Origin: Bacteroidales bacterium
GTDB taxonomy: Bacteria; Bacteroidota; Bacteroidia; Bacteroidales; NBLH01
Assembly: GCA_029933755.1 (NCBI GenBank)
Contig: JAOZNO010000327.1
Location: 1-5,077, forward strand
Direction: 5' to 3'
Length of the DNA: 5,077 bases
In this document: positions 1 to 5,077 of the stretch, one piece after another
How the letters are laid out: the number at the start of each line of letters is the position of its first letter
How positions within the stretch are numbered: the stretch's first letter is position 1
Notes under the pieces: generated by a model
Database searches by the model: none
What the model was told of the DNA's origin: nothing
The model's input: only the letters and a program-made list of their open reading frames with translations
Translations under genes and position numbers: made by a program

Positions 1-1641
1 GTTCTTTATTTTGTGATAATCATTGGATATGGCTTATGGCTTTCCAGAAAGATAAAGAGTAGTGATAGTTATTTCAGGGGGGATAGAAAATTTAGTTGGT
101 GGATCATGATGGGTCAGGCCTTTGGTACCGGAACACATGCTGAGAATTTTGTTGCTCAAACGGGAGCAAGCTTTCATCTTGGGTTTGCAGCTATTTGGTA
201 TCAATGGAAAAACATGATCATTACACCATTCTACTGGTTAATTGCCCCATGGTACAGAAGGAGCGAAAGGACAACTGTAGGTGAAATTATTGAAGACAGA
301 TACGGTAATAAAATGGGTACTTTCTACTCTGTATTCGCCATTCTGTTTTTTATTTTTGCTCAGGGAGTGATGCTTAAAGGAGGTGGAAAAGTTATCGCTA
401 TTGCCACTGGAAATATGATTTCTGTTAATTCTGTTATCCTTGCAATGACTGTTGCCTTTGTGGTGTATAGTTTTTTTGGAGGAATGGTTGCATCAGCCTA
501 TGCAAATTTTATTCAGGCTCTGATGATTATTGTTTTATCTTTTATGTTAATTCCGACAGGGCTTAACGCTGTTGGTGGATTTGAAGGTATGCGTGCTTCA
601 CTACCTGAAGAATTTTTCAATCTGTTTAGTGATAAAGTTGGCATTGGGGCGTTTACAATTTTAATGTTAGCGCTTAATGGGGTGGTTGGAATAACAGCCC
701 AGCCTCACATGATTTCAATGTGTGCCACGGGCGACACAGAACGTGCGGGTCGTGTAGGTCAAACCTATGGCTCTTTTATAAAACGATTTGTTACTATTGG
801 GTGGGCACTTACAGGCTTAATCGTTGCAGCATTATTAGTTCAAAACGGACAAAATCTGGATGATCCTGAAATGGCATTTGGATATGCAACCCGTGTTCTT
901 CTTCTTCCCGGATTAACAGGTTTAATGGTGGCTTCCGTATTGGCGGCCAACATGTCGTCAGCATCCAATTTTATGGTAAATACAGGTGCTCTTTTTACAC
1001 AAAATTTCTATAAAAAGTATATAAAAACAGAAGCATCGGATAAGCAACTACTTCATATGGGTAGGATATCAGGTGTTGTTTTAACAATGCTTGGGGTGTT
1101 ATTTGCACTATATATCGAAAATGTTCTACAAGGGTTTTTATTTATTGAAACCATAGCAGCATTTATGGGAATAATGGTCTTTGGTGGTAATCTTTGGAAA
1201 AGAGCGAATAGGTATGGAGCCATTTCAAGTGTGATCACAGCCTTTTTGGCGTATTACTATTTAAATTATTTAAATATTGGGAATTGGCAATTAGTATATA
1301 AATGGGAACCAGAAACCTTTGGCTGGGCGATGTTGGTTGGATTTATCTTTTTCTTTATTGTTAGTCTTGTCACAAGACCGGAGGGTCAATCTAAAATTGA
1401 CAAATATTTCGACAATATGAATAGAGTATCGGACGCTAAAGTTATCGGTTCTGATGGAAAGAAGCCTTTGGCAAGAGATTATGGAAAGGATCTTCTTTTA
1501 TTAGATTTTATGTCTTGGTTTAAAAAAGAACGATGGGAAGATTTTACTTCCAGGTATCGAGAGGATTGGCTAGGATTCTTGCTTGCCTGGATTTTTGTAA
1601 TAGTTTTAGTATTCGTCGCTTGGTTGGTTATTCAGTTTTAA
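1..1641 (+). CDS. Sodium/solute symporter, SSS family (5' end cut by window edge)
   Basis: Inner-membrane transporter of the SSS family (the vSGLT/PutP/SiaT fold), expected to import a small solute, here probably a sugar, with Na+. The frame is open from base 1, so the true start and roughly the first 10-20 residues lie upstream. The GTG at base 13 falls inside the first membrane helix and is not a credible start. Counting base 1 as residue 1, there are about 13-14 hydrophobic segments, from the helix remnant at 1-15 to a last helix at about 522-544. A hydrophilic stretch at about 458-521 separates the last two helices. Family marks are the KSSDSYFRGDR segment after helix 1, the GGM...NFIQ helix near 160-175, and AANMSSASNF near 315-324, where Ser319-Ser320 match the Na2-site serines. 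Asn169 sits where many relatives have Asp. It is the first visible gene of the operon, 13 bases before the deacetylase. Family is certain; substrate is inferred from neighbours only. Confidence 0.93.
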   Translation, partial: VLYFVIIIGYGLWLSRKIKSSDSYFRGDRKFSWWIMMGQAFGTGTHAENFVAQTGASFHLGFAAIWYQWKNMIITPFYWLIAPWYRRSERTTVGEIIEDRYGNKMGTFYSVFAILFFIFAQGVMLKGGGKVIAIATGNMISVNSVILAMTVAFVVYSFFGGMVASAYANFIQALMIIVLSFMLIPTGLNAVGGFEGMRASLPEEFFNLFSDKVGIGAFTILMLALNGVVGITAQPHMISMCATGDTERAGRVGQTYGSFIKRFVTIGWALTGLIVAALLVQNGQNLDDPEMAFGYATRVLLLPGLTGLMVASVLAANMSSASNFMVNTGALFTQNFYKKYIKTEASDKQLLHMGRISGVVLTMLGVLFALYIENVLQGFLFIETIAAFMGIMVFGGNLWKRANRYGAISSVITAFLAYYYLNYLNIGNWQLVYKWEPETFGWAMLVGFIFFFIVSLVTRPEGQSKIDKYFDNMNRVSDAKVIGSDGKKPLARDYGKDLLLLDFMSWFKKERWEDFTSRYREDWLGFLLAWIFVIVLVFVAWLVIQF

Positions 1642-1654
1642 TGTAATAGGAAGA

Positions 1655-2575
1655 ATGGGAAATAAATATTTTGATATTCAGGTCAACGGTTACGGAGGTG
1701 TAGATTACAATCAAAATGATCTGACCTTAGAAGATTTGCGACTTTCCTGCTCAAAACTGAAAGATGACGAAATAGAAGGAATTTTAGCAACAATTATTAC
1801 CGCTGATTTTCAGGATATGATCTTGAGAATCAGAAAAATAGTAGATCTACGAAAACAGGACGAATTAGTTCATAAAATTATTAAAGGGATTCATATTGAG
1901 GGGCCTTTTCTTAATAATGCTGATGGTTACCGAGGAGCACATCCCAAAGCACATATCCTAAGACCTGAAATTGATAAGCTAAAAGAATTACTCGATGCTG
2001 CAGATGGTCTGTGCCGTATTTTTACTTTAGCTCCTGAAATTGACACCAACAATTTGTTAACCAGATATTTATATTCTTGTGGAATAATTATATCCGCTGG
2101 ACATTGTAATCCTAATTTGGAGGAATTAAAATCGGCAATTGATGCCGGATTAAGTATGTTTACTCATCTTGGAAACGGCTGTCCACAATCCTTACCCAGA
2201 CATGATAACATCATCCAAAGAGTATTGTCTTTAAAAGACGATCTAAAAATATGTTTTATTGCTGATGGTATTCATATTCCGTTTTATGCTCTAAAAAACT
2301 ATATTAAAATAGCAGGAATAGAAAATTGCATCATTACAACAGACGCAATGGCAGCAGCAGGTGCAAAAACAGGACGATATACTATTAGCAATATTGAATT
2401 AGAAGTTGGGGAGGATAGAATAGTCAGAGAACCTGGTAAACCAAATTTTGCAGGTTCAGCAATAGATATGCCCTCAAGTGCTTTTAATTTAAAAAATGAA
2501 ATTGGGCTCACAAGTGAAGAAGTTGTTCAGCTCACATCATTTAATCCTTCATTAATTCTAAAAACAAAAACATGA
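1655..2575 (+). CDS. nagA: N-acetylglucosamine-6-phosphate deacetylase-like, short barrel-only form
   Basis: Cytoplasmic amidohydrolase-fold enzyme. Classical NagA turns GlcNAc-6-phosphate into GlcN-6-phosphate plus acetate. Visible motifs are FDIQVNGYGGVDYN at residues 6-19 (the Q.N form of the first metal-site strand, as in E. coli NagA), IEGPFLN with metal ligand Glu82, SAGHCN with His150, THLGNG with His171, PRHDN at 181-185, ADGIH with His207, TTDA with the catalytic Asp230, and FAGSA near 265-269. All expected metal and catalytic residues are therefore present. At 306 residues it is well below the roughly 380 of E. coli NagA. It starts directly at the first barrel strand and stops at TSFNPSLIL, so both parts of the small beta-sandwich domain are missing. 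The ATG at 1655 is the only plausible start: the frame upstream reaches a TAG at 1607-1609 with no ATG, GTG or TTG between. AGGAAG at 1648-1653 is too close to the start to be a normal ribosome site. Fold is certain; the exact substrate is less so. Confidence 0.9.
   Translation: MGNKYFDIQVNGYGGVDYNQNDLTLEDLRLSCSKLKDDEIEGILATIITADFQDMILRIRKIVDLRKQDELVHKIIKGIHIEGPFLNNADGYRGAHPKAHILRPEIDKLKELLDAADGLCRIFTLAPEIDTNNLLTRYLYSCGIIISAGHCNPNLEELKSAIDAGLSMFTHLGNGCPQSLPRHDNIIQRVLSLKDDLKICFIADGIHIPFYALKNYIKIAGIENCIITTDAMAAAGAKTGRYTISNIELEVGEDRIVREPGKPNFAGSAIDMPSSAFNLKNEIGLTSEEVVQLTSFNPSLILKTKT
2572..2575 (+). other. ATGA stop/start overlap between nagA and nagB
   Basis: The nagB start ATG (2572-2574) and the nagA stop TGA (2573-2575) share bases. 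This arrangement usually goes with translational coupling and makes both start choice and operon membership firm. The sequence just upstream is A-rich, with no purine-rich ribosome site at normal spacing, so re-initiation by ribosomes finishing nagA is the simplest reading. Confidence 0.85.
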
Positions 2576-3300
2576 ATGTTATAATTTCAAAAACAAAAAA
2601 GGAATTAGGATATAAAGCTGCGGAAAATGGTACCAAATTAATTAATGAGGCTATAAAAAAGAATGGCAAAGCAAATATTATTGTGGCTACAGGTGCTTCT
2701 CAGTTTGAAATGCTTTCTGAACTTATAAAAATGGATATTGATTGGTCAAAAGTTACAGGATTTCATCTTGATGAATATATTGGTTTACCAATGACACATC
2801 TAGCTTCGTTCAGGAAATACCTTAAAGAAAGATTTGTTGATAAAATTAATATCAATCAATTTTTTTATGTAAATGGAGATAATGAACCCATACAGGAATG
2901 TGAACGTTTAGCGAATGTCATCAATCAACATCCCATTGATGTAGCTTTTGTTGGAATTGGCGAAAACAGTCATTTAGCTTTTAATGACCCCCCAGCAGAC
3001 TTTGAAACTTCTGCACCATATTTGGTTGTAGAGCTTGATGCAGATTGCAAAAAGCAACAAATGAGTGAAGGCTGGTTCAAAACGATTAACGATGTGCCTC
3101 AAAAAGCAATTAGTATGTCAATAAAGCAAATTATGAAATCTGAAAATATAATTTGTAGTGTACCTGATTCAAGAAAAGCATGGGCGGTTCAAAAAACAGT
3201 TGAAAATAATGTAACAAACCAGTATCCTGCATCTATCCTGCAAAATCATAAAAACACCTGGCTCTATTTAGATAAAGGCTCTGCAACAAACTTACATTAA
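2572..3300 (+). CDS. nagB: Glucosamine-6-phosphate deaminase/isomerase family protein (NagB-like)
   Basis: Cytoplasmic sugar-phosphate isomerase of the NagB/6-phosphogluconolactonase fold. Classical NagB converts GlcN-6-phosphate to fructose-6-phosphate and ammonia, the step after NagA. Visible motifs are ATGASQ at residues 39-44 (phosphate loop, TGGTP in classical forms), HLDEYIGLP at 65-73 with the catalytic Asp67, GIGENSHLAFNDPP at 128-141 with the catalytic His134 and acidic Asp139, VPQKAISMSI at 175-184, and SRKAWAVQ at 200-207 with Lys202 matching the phosphate-binding lysine. At 242 residues it matches the short, non-allosteric Bacillus subtilis type and not the longer E. coli allosteric type. 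Deviations are Gly167 (in EGWF) where classical enzymes have a phosphate-binding Arg, Ser133 where Gly is usual, and Asp139 in place of Glu. Its ATG overlaps the nagA stop by four bases, which suggests coupled translation. The family is certain; the function as true NagB is likely but not proven. Confidence 0.88.
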   Translation: MNVIISKTKKELGYKAAENGTKLINEAIKKNGKANIIVATGASQFEMLSELIKMDIDWSKVTGFHLDEYIGLPMTHLASFRKYLKERFVDKININQFFYVNGDNEPIQECERLANVINQHPIDVAFVGIGENSHLAFNDPPADFETSAPYLVVELDADCKKQQMSEGWFKTINDVPQKAISMSIKQIMKSENIICSVPDSRKAWAVQKTVENNVTNQYPASILQNHKNTWLYLDKGSATNLH

Positions 3301-3312
3301 CTAAAAAATGTC

Positions 3313-3384
3313 ATGAAAAAAATTACAACTATTCTATTTCAGATAATTACTCCAATAATTATTATTGTTTTAACTTCTCCTTCA
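3313..3384 (+). other. Lipoprotein-type signal peptide of the FAD oxidoreductase
   Basis: The encoded N-terminus has Lys2-Lys3, then a hydrophobic run (about residues 4-20, including IIIIVL), then TSPSC with Cys25 at 3385-3387. Cys followed by SQKN resembles many Bacteroidota lipoproteins, though Ser at -3 and Pro at -2 make a weak lipobox. The residues after Cys lack a clear acidic surface-export signal, which would favour a periplasm-facing anchor over the cell surface. Ordinary cleavage with release into the periplasm is the alternative. Confidence 0.65.
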
Positions 3385-4944
3385 TGTTCACAAAAAAATG
3401 AGCATGACAACATCTATGATCTGGTTGTATACGGTGGCACTTCTGCCGGAGTAATTGCAGCAGTTCAAGCTGTTAAGTTAGAAAAACATGTTGTACTTAT
3501 TGAACCGGGCAATCATCTTGGCGGATTAAGTTCCGGTGGATTAGGTGCTACAGACATCGGTAATAAAGCAGCAATCGGTGGCCTTTCCAGAGACTTTTAC
3601 AAGCGTGTAAATCAGCACTACCATCCAGGCTCGGATTCTACTGCAAGCATGTGGACATTTGAACCTCATGTTGCTGAGAAAATATTTAACGATATGATAA
3701 AGGAAGCTGGTATCAAAGTAATTTACAACGAAAGATTAGATTTAAAAAATGGAGTAAAAAAAACCGGAACAAGAATTAGCGAAATAGTTATGGAATCCGG
3801 ATTATCCATTAAAGGTAAAATGTTTATTGATGCAACTTATGAAGGGGACTTAATGGCAGGTTCAGGTGTGGATTTCACCTATGGCCGTGAAAGCAATAAG
3901 CAATATAATGAAACCTTAAATGGCATTCAAACAGCTAATGCTATATATCATCAATTTAAAAACCCGGTTGATGCCTATATAATTCCAGGAAAAGCTGAAA
4001 GTGGTCTATTGCCTGGAATTCTTGATGATGGCGGTCCCGGTATTGACGGTGATGGAGATCATCGAATCCAGGCATATTGTTTTAGAATGTGCCTAACAAA
4101 TGTACCTGAAAACAGACTTCCTTTTCCAAAACCTCACAATTATAATCCGATGCGTTATGAACTTTTGCTACGCTACACAAATACAGGCGTGTTTGATGTT
4201 TTAAATCTTTCAAAGCAGATGCCAAATGGAAAAACTGACACAAATAACAGAGGCGCTTTTGCGACTGATAATATTGGAATGAACTATGAATATCCTAACG
4301 GAGATTATAAAACAAGAAATGAAATTATTAAAGAGCACGAAAACTATCAAAAGGGCTTAATGTGGTTTTTGGCTAACGACCCACGTTTACCAAAGTATGT
4401 TCGTGATGAAGTTAATAAATGGGGATTACCTAAAGATGAATTTATCGATAACGGAAACTGGCCTCATCAACTTTATATCAGGGAAGCCCGCCGAATGATC
4501 TCGGACTATGTGATGACACAACATGATTGTGAAGGAAAGGCCATAACTGACATACCTGTTGGACTGGCGGCATATACAATGGACTCACATCACGTTCAAC
4601 GTTATGTTGATGAATCCGGAAAAGTAAGAAATGAGGGAGATGTTGAAATAGGAGGTTTCCCACCATATCCAATATCATTTAAGTCTATTGTCCCTAAGCG
4701 TGAAGAATGTACAAACCTGTTAGTTCCAGTCTGTTTGTCTTCATCGCATATTGCTTTTGGTTCAATTCGTATGGAGCCCGTATTTATGGTTCTTGCTCAA
4801 TCTGCTTCTACTGCGGCAATACATGCTCTCAACGAAAAAAAAGACATTCAGCAAATTAGTTATGCCAATTTGAAAGAACAACTTTTAAAAGATGAACAAG
4901 TTCTGAAATGGAAACAAGAATTAATTATCGATAAAGAAAAATAA
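3313..4944 (+). CDS. FAD-dependent oxidoreductase (FAD_oxidored family), probably exported lipoprotein
   Basis: Flavoprotein of the FAD_oxidored family (PF12831 type), whose members are often loosely labelled 'xanthan lyase'. The reaction is not known to me. Residues 1-24 form a Lys-rich start plus a hydrophobic stretch ending at Cys25, a likely lipoprotein signal. The dinucleotide-binding fold follows at about 35-66: strand YDLVVYGGTSAG (GGTSAG replaces the usual GxGxxG) and the acidic end LIEP with Glu64. Then come HLGGLSSGGLGATDIGNK at 68-85, FIDATYEGDLMAGSG at 171-185, GDGDHRIQAYCFRMCLT at 246-262, REARRMISDYVM at 390-401, and the C-terminal flavin-contact block SSSHIAFGSIRMEPVF at 476-491. 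All blocks are present in order, so the gene looks intact at 543 residues. The ATG at 3313 is chosen because an ATG at 3308 is followed at once by a stop (Met-Ser-stop). It lies 12 bases after nagB in the same operon. No twin-arginine signal is seen. Family is firm; substrate and location are inferred. Confidence 0.9.
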   Translation: MKKITTILFQIITPIIIIVLTSPSCSQKNEHDNIYDLVVYGGTSAGVIAAVQAVKLEKHVVLIEPGNHLGGLSSGGLGATDIGNKAAIGGLSRDFYKRVNQHYHPGSDSTASMWTFEPHVAEKIFNDMIKEAGIKVIYNERLDLKNGVKKTGTRISEIVMESGLSIKGKMFIDATYEGDLMAGSGVDFTYGRESNKQYNETLNGIQTANAIYHQFKNPVDAYIIPGKAESGLLPGILDDGGPGIDGDGDHRIQAYCFRMCLTNVPENRLPFPKPHNYNPMRYELLLRYTNTGVFDVLNLSKQMPNGKTDTNNRGAFATDNIGMNYEYPNGDYKTRNEIIKEHENYQKGLMWFLANDPRLPKYVRDEVNKWGLPKDEFIDNGNWPHQLYIREARRMISDYVMTQHDCEGKAITDIPVGLAAYTMDSHHVQRYVDESGKVRNEGDVEIGGFPPYPISFKSIVPKREECTNLLVPVCLSSSHIAFGSIRMEPVFMVLAQSASTAAIHALNEKKDIQQISYANLKEQLLKDEQVLKWKQELIIDKEK

Positions 4945-5069
4945 AAAACACATAAATAGAAAACACATGAAACAAGTATGATTAAAAGAATTATTAAACA
5001 TTCAAGGCAATAATTATTTTACATCATGCGGTAACATGTGGCAAATGAAAACAATTAAAAAATAAACAC
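4945..5069 (+). other. AT-rich intergenic region without a recognised gene
   Basis: Between the FAD gene stop and a possible next start there are only very short frames: 4 codons at 4967-4981, 11 codons at 4978-5013 (its ATG overlaps the stop of the former), 2 codons at 5026-5034 and 9 codons at 5036-5065. None looks like a protein. No GC-rich hairpin followed by a T run is present. No Bacteroidota-type promoter (TAnnTTTG with an upstream TTTG) was found on the + strand. The operon may therefore continue through this gap into the next gene. Confidence 0.6.
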
Positions 5070-5075
5070 ATGAAA
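4961..5075 (+). repeat. Two copies of AAACACATGAAA in the downstream gap
   Basis: The 12-mer AAACACATGAAA occurs at 4961-4972 and again at 5064-5075, 103 bases apart. A shorter form, AAACACATAAA, lies at 4946-4956. In both full copies the ATG could act as a start codon: the first opens a 4-codon frame and the second opens the frame that runs off the window. It may be a small duplication of a start region, or chance similarity in A-rich sequence. Confidence 0.35.
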
Positions 5076-5077
5076 AA
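5070..5077 (+). CDS. Possible start of the next gene (cut by window edge)
   Basis: An ATG at 5070 followed by A-rich bases begins Met-Lys and runs off the window. An A-rich lead and Met-Lys start are typical for exported proteins in Bacteroidota, and the spacing after the FAD gene would suit another operon member. Only two full codons are visible, so neither the gene nor its product can be confirmed. Confidence 0.35.

Noticed and set aside
13..15. GTG as the start codon of the symporter.
   Set aside because: The frame stays open to base 1 and the GTG falls inside the first membrane helix, so the gene is cut by the window edge and does not start here.
1053..1238. Reverse-strand open frame of 61 codons.
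   Set aside because: It lies wholly inside the symporter gene, shows no recognisable motif and is best read as an antisense shadow. The same applies to 2299-2511 and 4478-4678.
1230..1239. Perfect palindrome TGTGATCACA, resembling a CRP-type operator.
   Set aside because: It lies within the symporter coding region, lacks the six-base spacer of CRP sites, and a 10-base palindrome is easily due to chance.
2962..2973. Loss of the catalytic Asp141 of E. coli NagB (Asn132 here) as a sign of a dead enzyme.
   Set aside because: B. subtilis NagB, an active enzyme, has Asn at the same place (GRNGH), so this substitution alone is normal for the short type.
3756..3763. Run of eight A bases in the FAD gene as a programmed frameshift site.
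   Set aside because: The frame continues intact through all conserved blocks, and A runs are common in this AT-rich sequence. A similar view applies to the six C bases at 2988-2993.
5021..5039. Possible hairpin (ACATCATG ... CATGT) as a transcription terminator.
   Set aside because: The pairing is only four bases of CATG with mismatched flanks, and no T run follows.

Overview
The window is AT-rich and packed with genes, all on the + strand. A-rich gaps before the start codons, no clear Shine-Dalgarno spacing, a probable Bacteroidota-style lipoprotein and the particular protein subfamilies all point to a member of the Bacteroidota (Bacteroidetes). The genus cannot be told from this sequence. 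It looks like a piece of a sugar-use locus, specifically an amino-sugar one.

Layout: bases 1-1641 carry a sodium/solute symporter of the SSS family. Its reading frame is open at base 1, so its start lies outside the window. A 13-base gap leads to a short NagA-type deacetylase (1655-2575). This overlaps a NagB-type deaminase/isomerase (2572-3300) by an ATGA junction. A 12-base gap then leads to a probably exported FAD-dependent oxidoreductase (3313-4944). The last 133 bases hold no recognisable gene, apart from a possible start codon at 5070 that the window edge cuts off. No promoter, strong terminator, RNA gene, insertion sequence or CRISPR array was seen. The tight spacing indicates a single operon whose promoter lies upstream of the window.

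How the genes may work together: the symporter would bring in a sugar. NagA would remove an N-acetyl group, classically from GlcNAc-6-phosphate. NagB would deaminate and isomerise the product to a fructose-6-phosphate-type sugar that enters glycolysis. The FAD protein, if exported, would act on a substrate in the cell envelope before or alongside uptake; its reaction is unknown. No sugar kinase, glycoside hydrolase, SusC/SusD pair or regulator is visible.

Main points of interest: both enzymes are divergent. The NagA is essentially a bare catalytic barrel, without the N- and C-terminal strands of the usual beta-sandwich. The NagB appears to lack an arginine that binds the sugar phosphate in classical NagB. 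The real substrate may therefore not be plain GlcNAc-6-phosphate. None of the four genes is unrecognisable, and I do not claim a wholly new system.
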